53,658 nt of DNA, taken from NCBI GenBank assembly GCA_000209515.2, contig AEVK01000116.1:1-53658 (forward strand), written 5' to 3'. This DNA is from a gamma proteobacterium IMCC1989 (GTDB lineage: Bacteria > Pseudomonadota > Gammaproteobacteria > Pseudomonadales > Cellvibrionaceae). Positions 8,778-18,465 of the stretch are shown piece by piece (position 1 is the first letter of the stretch; each line of letters begins with the position of its first letter). The notes beneath the pieces are model-generated. The model did no database searches. It worked only from the letters and a program-made list of their open reading frames with translations, and had not been told where the DNA came from. A program made the position numbers and the translations under genes.

Positions 8778-10706
8778 GTGACTACACAAACCGTTTCTGT
8801 TCCCGATATTGGCGGCACCGAAGGCGCCGAAATTATCGAAATTTCTGTCGCCGTGGGCGATAGCGTTGAAAAAGAACAAGATATAATCGTATTGGAAACT
8901 GATAAGGCATCAATGGAAATCCCTTGTCCCGTTGAAGGCAAAGTCGTTGGCTTAAGTGTCAAAGTGGGCGATAAAGTATCAGAAGGCGATGCCCTAATCG
9001 AGGTAGATGTTGCGGGCGAAGCTGCTGCAGCAAGCTCCAGTGAAAAAGAAACCAAGGCTGAAGCTCCTGCTACAGAAAAAGTAGTCGCTCCTGCCTCAAC
9101 TTCTTCAGAAGAAGTGAGCGTGGTTATTCCAGAAGGTGCTGACGGCGCAGAAGTGATCGAAATTTGTGTCGCTGTGGGTGACGAAGTGGTTGAAGGTGAC
9201 TCTCTGATCGTTTTAGAGACTGACAAAGCATCTATGGAAGTGCCAGCGCCACAATCGGGTAAAGTGGTTTCTATTAGTATTAAGCAAGGTGATAAAACGG
9301 TAGAAGGTGCGGATATCTTACGCTTAGCCGTTGAAGGTGCTGCTCCGTCAGAAGTTGTTTCCGCTCCGGCAGAAACTGCCTCTGCTCCATCCGCGACACC
9401 TGCGGCTAGTGCCAATGAAACCATTACAGTACCTGATGGCGCTGAAGATGCCGAAGTGATTGAAATTTGTGTTGCTGTGGGCGACGAAGTTGCCGAAGGT
9501 GACTCTTTAGTTGTGCTAGAAACCGATAAAGCCTCAATGGAAGTGCCTTCACCCAAAGCAGGTAAGGTGGTTTCAATTAGTATTCAACAAGGTGATAAGA
9601 CCGCTGTTGGTGGCGAGCTTGTGGTATTAAGTGTTGAAGGTGCTGTGCCTATGTCTATGCCAGCGGCCTCAGTTTCTCCGTCAGCTCCTGCACAAGCTAC
9701 TCCAGTAGCTGCCACCGCAAAAGCGCCGGCAGCATCTACAGCGAAACCAGATGAAGCTGCCGTAATTAGCGCTAGCCAATCGCTAGATGTTTACGCTGGT
9801 CCAGCCGTACGTAAATTCGCTCGCGAAATGGCTGTCGATCTTACGCAGGTCAATGGTACTGGCGAGCGTAGTCGTGTCACTAAAGACGATGTGAAAACCT
9901 ACGTTAAGCAAGTAATGACTGGACAAAAAGTATCGCCAGCAGCAGCGGCTTCTGGCGCAACCGGCGGCTCAGGCATTCCTGCAATACCTGCGGTAGACTT
10001 TTCTCAGTTTGGCGATATAGAAATGTTGCCAATGAGTAAAATCAAAAAGCTTACCGCCGCTAATATGCAGCGCAACTGGCTTAACATTCCTCACGTTACT
10101 CAGTTTGATGATGCCGATATTACGGATTTAGAAGACTTCCGTAAGGGACTGAAAGCGGAAGCAGAAAAGCGCGGTGTTAAGCTAACACCATTACCGTTTT
10201 TGTTAAAAGCGTGCGCCGCTGCGTTAGTCGCAGAGCCAAGTTTTAATGTGTCTATGCATCACGATGGCGAACATATTGTGCAGAAAAAATATGTCAATAT
10301 TGGTGTGGCGGTAGATTCCCCTATCGGCTTAGTGGTTCCTGTTATTCGTGATGTGGATAAAAAAGGCCTTTGGGAATTAGCCGAAGAGTTTATGCAAATT
10401 ATCGATAAAGCCCGTAACGGTAAGTTAGGGCCTAAAGATATGCAGGGTGGCTGTTTTACCATCTCAAGCTTAGGGGCTATGGGTGGTCAAGGCTTTACGC
10501 CAATCGTTAATGCGCCAGAAGTCGCTATTCTGGGTGTATCGAAAGCAGAAATAAAACCAAAATGGAATGGTAACGAATTCGTTCCGCGCAATATGTTGCC
10601 ATTGTGTTTATCTTACGATCATCGTGCCATTAATGGTGGTGATGCAGGTCGTTTTTTCACCTATCTTAATAGTGTGATTGCTGACGTAAGGCGTTTGTTG
10701 CTGTAA
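8778..10706 (+). CDS. aceF: Pyruvate dehydrogenase E2, dihydrolipoyl acetyltransferase with three lipoyl domains
   Basis: A 642-aa E2 core that accepts the acetyl group from E1 and passes it to CoA. It has three tandem lipoyl domains, each with an ETDKASME motif; the lipoylated lysines are Lys43, Lys150 and Lys251. Domains two and three are nearly identical over long stretches. Ala/Pro/Ser-rich linkers connect the domains. A peripheral subunit-binding domain sits at about 337-378, and the catalytic domain ends with the [13 protein letters not shown] motif, whose active-site His is about residue 615. Translation starts at GTG 8778 behind TAGGAGAT. No lpd (E3) gene follows; E3 must be encoded elsewhere. 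A strong terminator lies 35 bp downstream. Confidence 0.97.
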   Translation: MTTQTVSVPDIGGTEGAEIIEISVAVGDSVEKEQDIIVLETDKASMEIPCPVEGKVVGLSVKVGDKVSEGDALIEVDVAGEAAAASSSEKETKAEAPATEKVVAPASTSSEEVSVVIPEGADGAEVIEICVAVGDEVVEGDSLIVLETDKASMEVPAPQSGKVVSISIKQGDKTVEGADILRLAVEGAAPSEVVSAPAETASAPSATPAASANETITVPDGAEDAEVIEICVAVGDEVAEGDSLVVLETDKASMEVPSPKAGKVVSISIQQGDKTAVGGELVVLSVEGAVPMSMPAASVSPSAPAQATPVAATAKAPAASTAKPDEAAVISASQSLDVYAGPAVRKFAREMAVDLTQVNGTGERSRVTKDDVKTYVKQVMTGQKVSPAAAASGATGGSGIPAIPAVDFSQFGDIEMLPMSKIKKLTAANMQRNWLNIPHVTQFDDADITDLEDFRKGLKAEAEKRGVKLTPLPFLLKACAAALVAEPSFNVSMHHDGEHIVQKKYVNIGVAVDSPIGLVVPVIRDVDKKGLWELAEEFMQIIDKARNGKLGPKDMQGGCFTISSLGAMGGQGFTPIVNAPEVAILGVSKAEIKPKWNGNEFVPRNMLPLCLSYDHRAINGGDAGRFFTYLNSVIADVRRLLL

Positions 10707-10740
10707 ACTCTGCACATTAATTTTTAGACAAACCATCTGT

Positions 10741-10770
10741 AAAGCGAGATTCTTAGAATCTCGCTTTTTT
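10741..10770 (+). terminator. Intrinsic terminator of aceEF
   Basis: A perfect hairpin with left arm AAAGCGAGATTC and right arm GAATCTCGCTTT around a three-base loop, ending in a run of six T. It sits 35 bp after the aceF stop and before the SulP gene. Confidence 0.9.
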
Positions 10771-10833
10771 GGTTCATGGATATACCTAATATTACCTTTT
10801 GTTCTTTTTAATTTGCCGAGTGTTAATTCGATT

Positions 10834-12399
10834 ATGTTCTCTTTAATTACCAATAATACCCACAATGTAAAAAACGATGTGCTATCCGGCATTACCGTTG
10901 CACTAGCGTTGGTGCCAGAAGCAGTGGCTTTTGCCTTTGTTGCAGGTGTGGAGCCTATGGTGGGTTTATACGCTGCTTTTATGATGGGCTTATTAACCAG
11001 TATTTTTGGCGGTCGCCCCGGCATGATTTCAGGTGCAACCGGCGCAACCGCTGTGGTGATGGTGTCATTAGTGGCGGTCCATGGCATTCAGTATTTATTT
11101 GCTGCGGTGTTATTAGCAGGTCTTATACAAATCTTGGCGGGCATATTTAAACTGGGTAAATATATCCGTATTGTTCCACATCCGGTGATGCTGGGTTTTG
11201 TCAATGGCTTAGCTATCGTGATTTTTCTCGCTCAGCTTGGGCAGTTCAAAGTCGTAGACGCTTCAGGTATGTGGACATGGATGCAAGGTTCAACCTTATA
11301 TATTATGGCAGCACTGATTATGCTGACCATGTTAATTATGCATTTTTTGCCTAAGTTCACCACCGCAGTCCCAGCAGGGTTAGTCGCTATCGTTGCCGTC
11401 ACATTAATAGTTGTTGGTTTCAATTTAGATGCACGTAACGTACTCGACTTTGTGCGTGATATGTTACCTGTCGAGCAAGCGGCTACTGCAACCTTAAAAG
11501 GTGAGTTGCCTAGTTTTGCTATTCCAGCAGTGCCATTCACGCTTGAAACTCTATGGATTATTCTTCCTTATGCGGCCATCATCGCGGCTATTGGTCTCAT
11601 TGAATCATTACTGACATTAACGTTGATTGATGAAATCACTAATACACGAGGACAAGGTAATCGTGAATGTATTGGTCAAGGTATCGCTAACACGACTAAT
11701 GGCTTCTTCGGAGGCATGGGTGGTTGTGCGATGATCGGTCAAAGTATGATTAATATTAACTCTGGTGGCCGTGGTCGTTTATCCGGTATTACCGCTGCGA
11801 TTGTACTATTGCTGTTTATCTTATTCGGTTCATCGTTGATTGAAATCATTCCATTAGCAGCACTAGTGGGCGTTATGTTTATGGTGGTGCTAGGAACTTT
11901 TGAATGGTCATCTTTACGCTTGCTGGGTAAAATTCCTGCAACCGATATATTTATTATTGTATTAGTTTCCGCAGTGACCGTTGCAACGGATTTGGCGATT
12001 GCGGTGATTGTGGGCGTTATCGTATCTGCATTAGTTTTTGCATGGAAGCATGCTCAGCATATTTTGGTTGATACCTATATCGACGATAACGGTTATAAAG
12101 TTTACGATTTGCGTGGTCCTATCTTCTTTGGCTCTGTCGCTTATTTTAAAGATCTATTCGATATAGAGAATGACCCCGAACACGTAGTGATTGAGTTTAA
12201 GCGCTCGCGCGTAAGCGATCATTCCGGCATTGAAGCCTTAGACAATCTAGCAGAAAAATATCAAGCGGCAGGTAAAAACTTACATTTGCGTCACTTAAGC
12301 CCTGAATGTCGTCAGTTACTTAAACGAGCGGGAAACCTGTGTGAAGTCAACGTAATGGAAGACCCTAATTATCGTGTCGTAAGCGATGAGTTAGGTTGA
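10834..12399 (+). CDS. SulP family inorganic anion transporter with STAS domain
   Basis: About 521 residues. The N-terminal two thirds form a SulP/SLC26 membrane domain: the signature region [20 protein letters not shown] near the N-terminus, then [20 protein letters not shown] and repeated helices. The C-terminal ~110 residues form a cytosolic STAS domain ([15 protein letters not shown], then [18 protein letters not shown]). Family substrates are sulfate, bicarbonate or other anions, and a bicarbonate/sodium role is equally possible. A TTG at 10813 would add seven residues; the ATG at 10834 is preferred because it begins directly before the conserved region. It stands alone between the aceF terminator and the kinase gene. 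Confidence 0.88.
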   Translation: MFSLITNNTHNVKNDVLSGITVALALVPEAVAFAFVAGVEPMVGLYAAFMMGLLTSIFGGRPGMISGATGATAVVMVSLVAVHGIQYLFAAVLLAGLIQILAGIFKLGKYIRIVPHPVMLGFVNGLAIVIFLAQLGQFKVVDASGMWTWMQGSTLYIMAALIMLTMLIMHFLPKFTTAVPAGLVAIVAVTLIVVGFNLDARNVLDFVRDMLPVEQAATATLKGELPSFAIPAVPFTLETLWIILPYAAIIAAIGLIESLLTLTLIDEITNTRGQGNRECIGQGIANTTNGFFGGMGGCAMIGQSMININSGGRGRLSGITAAIVLLLFILFGSSLIEIIPLAALVGVMFMVVLGTFEWSSLRLLGKIPATDIFIIVLVSAVTVATDLAIAVIVGVIVSALVFAWKHAQHILVDTYIDDNGYKVYDLRGPIFFGSVAYFKDLFDIENDPEHVVIEFKRSRVSDHSGIEALDNLAEKYQAAGKNLHLRHLSPECRQLLKRAGNLCEVNVMEDPNYRVVSDELG

Positions 12400-12509
12400 T
12401 ATTCCTTAAGCGACTTATTTCATCGTGATGTTTGGTTTTGAATAAGAACGGCTATTTACAACTGCTAGCTATAGTTCAATATATAAATGTATGAGAGCGA
12501 GAGATAATT

Positions 12510-14483
12510 ATGTGGAAAAACAGTATCGCTAAATACCGTGGTTTGTTTATTTCAACGACGGCTTTTTTTGTATTCTTTTTACTATATTTGTTAGTGAATA
12601 ACATTATTCAACGCAATAGTGTAGTGGCGATGGAGTATGTGAATGTCGTACAAACATTGCAGCGCAATGTAAGTCAAGATGGTTTGTCTAAACGCATTAT
12701 TGATGAAGTTGATGTTATAAAAAATGGTGGTCGCACTATATTGAATGGGGCATCTAGCGAAAGAGCGATAAATATTCCTTCTATTAAACAACACTTATCT
12801 CCAGTTGACTATGATATGACCCCGATGCTTAGTGCACTTAATGCGGGGAATGTAGTCAAGGTTCAAGCCTCCATTTTGACATTGCATAAATTGGTTTTGG
12901 ATAAAAAAAATCGTTCAATTAAATTGAGCAAAACCTTATCTGTAATTGCTGCGATACTAACTGTTCTACTCTATTTTTTAGTCATCGTACAGTTTGTTTT
13001 ACGTTTATCAAAAACTGATGTGTCTGAAGTACAATCACGGCAAGAAACAGATAGCATTATGAGCACAATATCGGAAGGGATATTTCTGCTCGATAAAAAA
13101 TTATCTATAGGCGCAGAACAATCTTCTTCACTAAAGGCAATGTTCAAAAGCGAAAAGGATTTAGAAGGCGACTTTTTAGAGTTTATTAGCCACTACGTGA
13201 CACAAAACAACGTTGACCTAGCAAGGGAATACCTTACCTTGTTATTTGGTGATCGAGTAAAAGAACGCCTAGTGGAAGAGTTGAATCCACTTAAGGAAGT
13301 GGAAGTTAGCTTAGTAAGACGTGATGGTAGTTTTGAAAGCCATTATTTAGACTTTAAGTTTAAGCGTGTACTAGTCGATGAAAAAATTAGCCACCTCCTA
13401 TGTTCAGTGAATAATGTCACCAAGCAGGTATTGCTAGAGCAAGAGTTAAATGCAACTAAAGAGGCGCAAGAAGCTCAGCTAGATATGCTGAAAAGCATTT
13501 TGCATGTCGATGCTAATAAGCTAACGTTATTTTTTAATCAGGTTGAGGCTTCGCTACGAGAAGTTAACCAAACCCTGGAAGTGAAGCGCAAAGGTTTTAG
13601 TGATGTAGAAATGAGAAAGATCTTAAATAAGATCGCTTCCAATATGCATAAAGTAAAAGGTGACGCTGCGGCGCTTGGTTTACATAAGTTTGAATTCTCA
13701 GCTCACGATTTTGAAGATGAAATCGACAAAATTAAAAAGGATAACACTAAAATAACGGGTAAAGAATTATTGCCTCTCATCACCCTTTTGAGAATGATGT
13801 TCAGTGATCTAGATGACATGAAAGAGCTAGTCAATAAGTTCTCTGGTCTCAGCGCCTCCTTTGCTCAAACCGATAATACGACTGCTGACAATCACTCTGA
13901 GGTTGTGACGTCGGCTGAAAAGATGTCGGATATCAGTGTTGCTGACACGTTACTTCAATTAACGGATACCGTGTCACAACGAAATGATAAGTTGGTTAAA
14001 GCGAATATCCGTGGTTTACAATCGCAAAATGTGCCGGAAAAAATAGTCAGTGCGGTACAAAGTATTGCGGTGCAATTTGTGCGTAACAGCATTGTGCATG
14101 GCATTGAGTCGAAAGTGGAGCGCCAAGAATTATCAAAATCAGAATATGCCACTGTCGACGTTATTTTTACTCAAACTTCTAAGGGATATTTGCTAACTGT
14201 AAGAGATGACGGTTGTGGTATTGATGAGCAAGCAATTATTAATAAGGCGGTTGATCAAGGTATTGTTTCTACCGAGAAAGCAGCGACTATTCCATTAGCC
14301 AAAGCGCCTATATTTTTATTTCATCCCGGCTTTTCCAGCAAAGATGAAGCCAGCGTTGATGCCGGTAGAGGTTTTGGTTTAGATGTGGTGAAAAAATTAG
14401 TTGATGATATGGATGGAAAGCTTAATGTGACCTACGAGAAGGGTCAGTTTTGTCAGTTTAGAGTGTTGTTTTCTATTGGATAA
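12510..14483 (+). CDS. Membrane-bound CheA-like hybrid of HPt and histidine kinase ATPase domain
   Basis: A 657-aa sensor. Transmembrane helices at about 11-30 and 142-164 flank a ~110-residue extracytoplasmic domain. A PAS-like segment (STISEGIFLLDKKL, about 185-300) follows, then a short helical linker. An HPt-like module has His380 in HKVKGDAAALG, and the C-terminal ATPase has CheA-type boxes: FVRNSIVHGIE (N box, 523-533), DDGCGID (566-572), FHPGFSS and GRGFGLDVV (619-627). Unlike CheA it lacks the CheW-like C-terminal domain and P2 domain, ending just after the ATPase. It therefore probably signals outside the chemoreceptor array. The next two genes encode its likely partners, a receiver and a CheX-type phosphatase. 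The signal sensed is unknown. Confidence 0.85.
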   Translation: MWKNSIAKYRGLFISTTAFFVFFLLYLLVNNIIQRNSVVAMEYVNVVQTLQRNVSQDGLSKRIIDEVDVIKNGGRTILNGASSERAINIPSIKQHLSPVDYDMTPMLSALNAGNVVKVQASILTLHKLVLDKKNRSIKLSKTLSVIAAILTVLLYFLVIVQFVLRLSKTDVSEVQSRQETDSIMSTISEGIFLLDKKLSIGAEQSSSLKAMFKSEKDLEGDFLEFISHYVTQNNVDLAREYLTLLFGDRVKERLVEELNPLKEVEVSLVRRDGSFESHYLDFKFKRVLVDEKISHLLCSVNNVTKQVLLEQELNATKEAQEAQLDMLKSILHVDANKLTLFFNQVEASLREVNQTLEVKRKGFSDVEMRKILNKIASNMHKVKGDAAALGLHKFEFSAHDFEDEIDKIKKDNTKITGKELLPLITLLRMMFSDLDDMKELVNKFSGLSASFAQTDNTTADNHSEVVTSAEKMSDISVADTLLQLTDTVSQRNDKLVKANIRGLQSQNVPEKIVSAVQSIAVQFVRNSIVHGIESKVERQELSKSEYATVDVIFTQTSKGYLLTVRDDGCGIDEQAIINKAVDQGIVSTEKAATIPLAKAPIFLFHPGFSSKDEASVDAGRGFGLDVVKKLVDDMDGKLNVTYEKGQFCQFRVLFSIG

Positions 14484-14537
14484 TTTAGCTGATACAAAAA
14501 TATAAATATTTGTAATATGTAAGGTAAAGGATAAAAG

Positions 14538-14903
14538 ATGCGAATAATGGTAGTGGATGACTCAGAAATCATCCGTATAAAAATTGCTGACGTACTGGCA
14601 GATGAAAATTTTGAAATTGTAGGTAAAGCGAATAACGGTGTAGATGCCGTTAAGCAGTTCCAGCAATTACGTCCAGAAATTATGACCTTAGATATCACCA
14701 TGCCCTTAATGGATGGCATCGAAACGATTAAAAAAATCGTAGAGATAGACGATCAAGTGCGTATTTTAGTTGTGTCGGCTTTGGCGGATAAGGCAACATT
14801 GCTGCGCGCCATGTCTCTCGGTGCATACGGTTTTTTATGTAAACCGTTTACTGACAATGATTTAGCTGAAGCGATAGAAGAATTAATTGAGGATTTAGTG
14901 TAA
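14538..14903 (+). CDS. CheY-like single-domain response regulator
   Basis: A 121-aa receiver with no output domain. The acidic pair Asp7/Asp8, phosphoacceptor Asp52 (TLDITMP), switch Ser80 (VVSA) and Lys102 (CKPF) are all present, so it should be phosphorylatable. It begins 54 bp after the CheA-like kinase gene behind an AAGGATAAAAG ribosome site, and its TAA stop overlaps the ATG of the CheX-like gene by one base. A receiver made together with its own phosphatase points to a short-lived signal passed by protein-protein contact. The target is not visible. Confidence 0.93.
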   Translation: MRIMVVDDSEIIRIKIADVLADENFEIVGKANNGVDAVKQFQQLRPEIMTLDITMPLMDGIETIKKIVEIDDQVRILVVSALADKATLLRAMSLGAYGFLCKPFTDNDLAEAIEELIEDLV

Positions 14904-15352
14904 TGAACGATGATAACTTAAAGATGTTTGTTGAAGGAACTAGCCATTACTTTGAAACCGTGACTCAAAAACCCGCTGTTATCGGAGCGCCTTTTTTAAT
15001 TAAAGATATTAATAAATACTTGTCTGACTATACTGGCGTTATTGGTATTTCTGGTAATTATAAGGGTTCAGTTTTTTTTACCGCACCACAAAGTATGTTG
15101 AGACAATTACTCGCAGCTATTGGCATATTAGAGTCAGGCGAAGATAAAATGATGGACCTTGTCGGCGAGGTCAGCAATACCGTATCGGGTAATGCGAGAC
15201 GCACATTTGGTGATCAATTTATGTTGTCTACTCCTATCGTATTGAAGGGGAAAAGCGATAGTGTAAAAGTGTCAAAAGTAGAAGAGGTGTATGTTATTCC
15301 TATTGTATGGAGACAGCATCAAGCCAATCTTATTATTAGTCTAGAAGAATAA
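14903..15352 (+). CDS. CheX-like phosphatase of CheY-P
   Basis: A 149-aa protein of the CheC/CheX/FliY phosphatase family. The single active motif DLVGEVSNTVSGNAR contains the paired Glu89 and Asn92 that in CheX orient water for dephosphorylation of CheY-P. The preceding GVIGISGNYKGSVFF strand and following VKGKSD-type strand fit the CheX fold. Translation is coupled to the upstream receiver through a TAATG overlap. Likely role is to reset the adjacent CheY-like protein. No flagellar or chemoreceptor genes are nearby, so a conventional chemotaxis function is not indicated. Confidence 0.85.
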   Translation: MNDDNLKMFVEGTSHYFETVTQKPAVIGAPFLIKDINKYLSDYTGVIGISGNYKGSVFFTAPQSMLRQLLAAIGILESGEDKMMDLVGEVSNTVSGNARRTFGDQFMLSTPIVLKGKSDSVKVSKVEEVYVIPIVWRQHQANLIISLEE

Positions 15353-15374
15353 CGTACATAACTGGAAAGCAATC

Positions 15375-16697
15375 ATGCGAATTAAACTACTCTGTGTCGC
15401 TTTATATTTAGCAACTACGCCTTTTACTGCATATGGGCAAACGAATGATGTAGTGGCAGATGCCAATGTAGCTGAAGGTGTAACCACTATACTAAAATAC
15501 TTATGGATGGGAATTTGTATCGCACTAGTATTATTTATGCAGTGTGGTTTTTTATTATTAGAAGGTGGGATGGTTCGTTCTAAAAACGCGGTCAACGTGA
15601 TCCTTAAAAACTTTACGGATATTGGCTTGGGTTCTTTAGGCTTTTGGATGTTTGGTTTTGGTTTAATGTACGGTGTTAATGAATCGGGTTGGTTGGGTTT
15701 GTCTCATTTTTTTCCTACGGAAAATAATACTGATTTTACGCTTACTTTACTTTATCAAATGATGTTCGCTGCTACTGCGGCCACGATTGTGTCTGGTGCA
15801 GTGGCAGAACGGTTTAGTTTTCTTCCCTATATCATCAGCGCATTTTTTATTACTACCTTAATTTACCCGATCTTTGGTGCATGGGCATGGGGTGGCTCAG
15901 GCGATAATCTTGGCTGGTTGGCGGAGTTAGGTTTTCATGATGCCGCAGGAGCAACCGTCGTTCACTCTGTAGGTGGTTGGTGTGCTTTAGGGGCTCTTTT
16001 GGTAATAGGGCCTCGTTTTGGGCGTTACAGTCGCAAAGGTGCTGTACATGATATTGCCGGACACAGCTTACCTTATGTTGCTATGGGCGGATTTATTTTG
16101 TGGTTTGGTTGGTTTGGTTTTAACGGCGGCGCTGTGGCTGATGACTTTTCTAACCTAGGTCAAATCTTATTAAACACTCAGTTTGGTGCAGTAGGCGGTA
16201 TTTGTGGAGCTGTTTTTTGGCTGGCGATTACCAAGCAAGGTTTTTATATGACCCGTATTGTAAATGGCGCGTTGGGCGGTTTAGTTGCCGTTACTGCCGG
16301 CGTTGATGTTTTAGCGCCACAGTATGCCGTGCTGGTTGGTTTGTTGAGCGGCATATTAGTGGTGACGACCGCTAATATGTTGGACCGAGTTCGTATTGAT
16401 GACGTGGTAGGCGCAGTAGCCGTACATGGTTTTTGCGGTGCGTGGGGCACATTAGCAGTTGCGTTTTTCTACCAAGGCGACATGTTTAATATAGAGCGTA
16501 TTGTAGTGCAACTTATCGGTATCGTAACGGCGTTTATCTGGTCAGTGTCTTTTTCATACTCGTTATTTTGGGTGATGAATAAGGTTTTACCGTTACGTGT
16601 AAGCTCAAAATATGAGCAGCGAGGGCTTGATATCAGTGAGCATAAAGAAATTGCTTACAGTGACTTTATGACGACTCATGTGAGAGCGGATAGCTAG
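15375..16697 (+). CDS. amt: Amt/MEP/Rh family ammonium transporter
   Basis: A 440-aa ammonium channel with a cleavable-looking N-terminal segment (residues 1-21, ending AYGQ) and eleven predicted helices. Diagnostic features are GGMVRSKN after the first helix, the first pore His in ATVVHSVGGW, the FGFNGGA motif, and the second pore His in AVHGFCGAWGT. The C-terminal tail is short and ends EIAYSDFMTT, within the usual region for PII contact. The gene starts only 22 bp after the CheX-like gene and probably belongs to the same transcript. No glnK lies beside it, unlike the common glnK-amtB pair. Confidence 0.93.
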   Translation: MRIKLLCVALYLATTPFTAYGQTNDVVADANVAEGVTTILKYLWMGICIALVLFMQCGFLLLEGGMVRSKNAVNVILKNFTDIGLGSLGFWMFGFGLMYGVNESGWLGLSHFFPTENNTDFTLTLLYQMMFAATAATIVSGAVAERFSFLPYIISAFFITTLIYPIFGAWAWGGSGDNLGWLAELGFHDAAGATVVHSVGGWCALGALLVIGPRFGRYSRKGAVHDIAGHSLPYVAMGGFILWFGWFGFNGGAVADDFSNLGQILLNTQFGAVGGICGAVFWLAITKQGFYMTRIVNGALGGLVAVTAGVDVLAPQYAVLVGLLSGILVVTTANMLDRVRIDDVVGAVAVHGFCGAWGTLAVAFFYQGDMFNIERIVVQLIGIVTAFIWSVSFSYSLFWVMNKVLPLRVSSKYEQRGLDISEHKEIAYSDFMTTHVRADS

Positions 16698-16783
16698 TGA
16701 ACTGAAAGCCTAAAACCGATTAGGCATCACTTTCTTATTAACAATGAAAAAACGCTCCACTATATGAATTACAGGAAGCATTC

Positions 16784-17512
16784 ATGTCAGAACAAAATAT
16801 AGCGTACTACCAACGTGTGGTATGTGTTGGTTTACGCCGAGCAACCAAAGATACTGCGTCAATCCGCAGTGGTTTTATTTATTGGCAGGAAACACTCTCT
16901 GCATCCGAGTTTAGTGTCCCTGATGTAGCGAATGCCTTGGTTGATTATCTTGGCTTTAGTGTCGATGAAAAAAAAGCGCTGATGCTTACATTGCATGCAG
17001 CCTGCAATAAAGTGCATGATCAATTGCCGCCAGTACCTCAAGTACTGCTAGATATGATTAAGGCTAATAGTACTCTTTCTAAGGTGGTACCTAATAACCC
17101 TGACAACACTTCTACGGGTTTAAGCAATCAGTCGAGCGAGAAAATTGTTGTTGTGCGGCCTGCTCATTTGCTCACGACGGAGCATTTTCTTATTAGTTTA
17201 CTTTCGTTCTTAGGTAAATATGATGCTGAAGAATTGAGTGAGTGTAAGCGCATTTTGATAAATGAGGGTTTTGAAGATGTTGATCCTACTCTTAATCGTA
17301 TATTTCAAAGATGGGCTAGCACAGCTATGACTCAGCTAGAATTGCCAACCGACGTGGATGAATCTACGTGTAAAAACATAGCCCATAGTATGTATTTATT
17401 AATTGCGGAAATTATTGGGCCAGTAATAGCCGATAGATTGGTTAATAAAGCAATCGATGAAACACTGACTATTGGGGCTGCATTGCGTTTTAGCCCTAGG
17501 CATTTATTATAA
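16784..17512 (+). CDS. Uncharacterised 242-aa cytoplasmic protein
   Basis: I do not recognise this protein. It has no signal peptide or membrane segment. Two parts are visible: an N-terminal half (to ~100) rich in helices, and a C-terminal half after a Ser/Asn-rich linker (~105-120). The C-terminal segment AEIIGPVIADRLVNKAI loosely resembles the short IGPxAxxLVxxA module found at the end of some bacterial signalling proteins; this is only pattern similarity. ATG 16784 has an AGGAAG site. It follows amt by 86 bp in the same direction and precedes a hairpin, so it may close the kinase-receiver-CheX-amt unit. Confidence 0.75.
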   Translation: MSEQNIAYYQRVVCVGLRRATKDTASIRSGFIYWQETLSASEFSVPDVANALVDYLGFSVDEKKALMLTLHAACNKVHDQLPPVPQVLLDMIKANSTLSKVVPNNPDNTSTGLSNQSSEKIVVVRPAHLLTTEHFLISLLSFLGKYDAEELSECKRILINEGFEDVDPTLNRIFQRWASTAMTQLELPTDVDESTCKNIAHSMYLLIAEIIGPVIADRLVNKAIDETLTIGAALRFSPRHLL

Positions 17513-17526
17513 TTTTTTGATTATGT

Positions 17527-17553
17527 TGGGTCACTGCCAGCGCAAGTGACCCA
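17527..17553. terminator. Stable hairpin between convergent genes
   Basis: Nine-base arms TGGGTCACT (17527-17535) and AGTGACCCA (17545-17553) around a nine-base loop. It lies between convergent stops at 17512 and 17572. It lacks a U run on either strand, so its terminator role is likely but not certain. Confidence 0.5.
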
Positions 17554-17571
17554 GATAAAAGCAGTTATCGC

Positions 17572-18354
17572 TTATGGCTTTTCGTAAGTTAAATGTAGGG
17601 TGATATCACTCAAATTTAATAAACATTGGCTTTTAGTTTTTGGCGATGGGTTGGGTGTAGAAATAAAGGTCACTTGAAAGTTGTCGCGAATATTGACGCC
17701 TTGATCAAATACAAAAGTCACCTTACCGTTTTCACCATCCTCGCGCGAATGTCTTTTAATATAAAAATTAGCCCCTTCACGGTAAGAAAATATCGAACCA
17801 TCAAAGTCATAGTCGGATGCCGTTCTAGCCACTTCTGGCGTTACCGAGCTTCTATCCATATTAACCGGCCACGGGCCTAAACGCCTGATGGTTTCTAATA
17901 AGGGCTTGTCTAAAGCCTCGCAGCCCGCGTTGTTTTTATCAATTACAGTGTTCGCACTCACGGCCAAATAAGAGAGCGTAGCGTCCGCCCCTTGTTTTGG
18001 CACTTGTGCTTGATTATCGGCAAAATCACTGTAGGCCGACAAATCAAACTCTAACCAGTTGTGATGTTCAATATTACTATCGTATTCACATTCTGCTTTG
18101 CCAGCGCTGAGTCGCTTTTGGCTTTGGTAACCCACAAAACCGGCATCTAAAGGCACATCTTTCACGCTAATCTGACTTGCATCGTAAGGGTGTTTACCAC
18201 AGCGGTCACCAAAACCTGCGGGAGCAACTTGCTGTTCCGTAATTAATTGTTGACGTAAGTAAGGTTTTTCTTCAAATGTAACCGTCTCAGCAAATACTTG
18301 GTTAGATAAACAGATAGCACCAATAACTGTGCTGTAAAAAAGAGAGTGTTTCAT
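17572..18354 (-). CDS. Secreted protein of unknown function
   Basis: About 260 residues with a clear signal peptide (MKHSLFYSTVIGAICLSNQVFA, cleavage before ETV). The start is ATG 18354, with GAGG seven bases upstream; the open frame extends further but without a signal sequence at its beginning. The mature part has four cysteines (in DRCG, ECEYD, GCEAL, QCLL), is rich in Asp/Asn/Tyr, and ends with a beta-like stretch (NFQVTFISTPNP and ITLHLTYEKP). I recognise no family. It is the first gene of the accessory region and convergent with the amt block. Confidence 0.75.
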   Translation of the reverse strand: MKHSLFYSTVIGAICLSNQVFAETVTFEEKPYLRQQLITEQQVAPAGFGDRCGKHPYDASQISVKDVPLDAGFVGYQSQKRLSAGKAECEYDSNIEHHNWLEFDLSAYSDFADNQAQVPKQGADATLSYLAVSANTVIDKNNAGCEALDKPLLETIRRLGPWPVNMDRSSVTPEVARTASDYDFDGSIFSYREGANFYIKRHSREDGENGKVTFVFDQGVNIRDNFQVTFISTPNPSPKTKSQCLLNLSDITLHLTYEKP

Positions 18355-18465
18355 AAGGTGCCTCACATTATAATTTTTATGGTGAATTTTTATAATCTGC
18401 CTAATGTAAAAGAAGTAGGGCAGGAAAGGCAACGGTTTTATTTGAGGAGTGTGATCTTAGTCGTT

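Noticed and set aside
8642-9556. A 304-residue open frame on the minus strand opposite aceF
   Set aside because: It is antisense to the lipoyl and Ala/Pro linker region; its Ser/Ala/Thr-rich composition mirrors the repeated domains and it has no ribosome site or family match.
8818-9640. Repeated DNA in aceF considered as a recombination repeat
   Set aside because: It is explained by three homologous lipoyl domains.
10608-11087. A 159-residue minus-strand frame across the aceF end and SulP start
   Set aside because: It runs through the aceF terminator and the start of the SulP gene and is low in complexity.
14903-15352. CheX-like gene as evidence of a chemotaxis operon
   Set aside because: No receptor, CheW, CheB, CheR or flagellar gene is present, and the kinase lacks a CheW-like domain.
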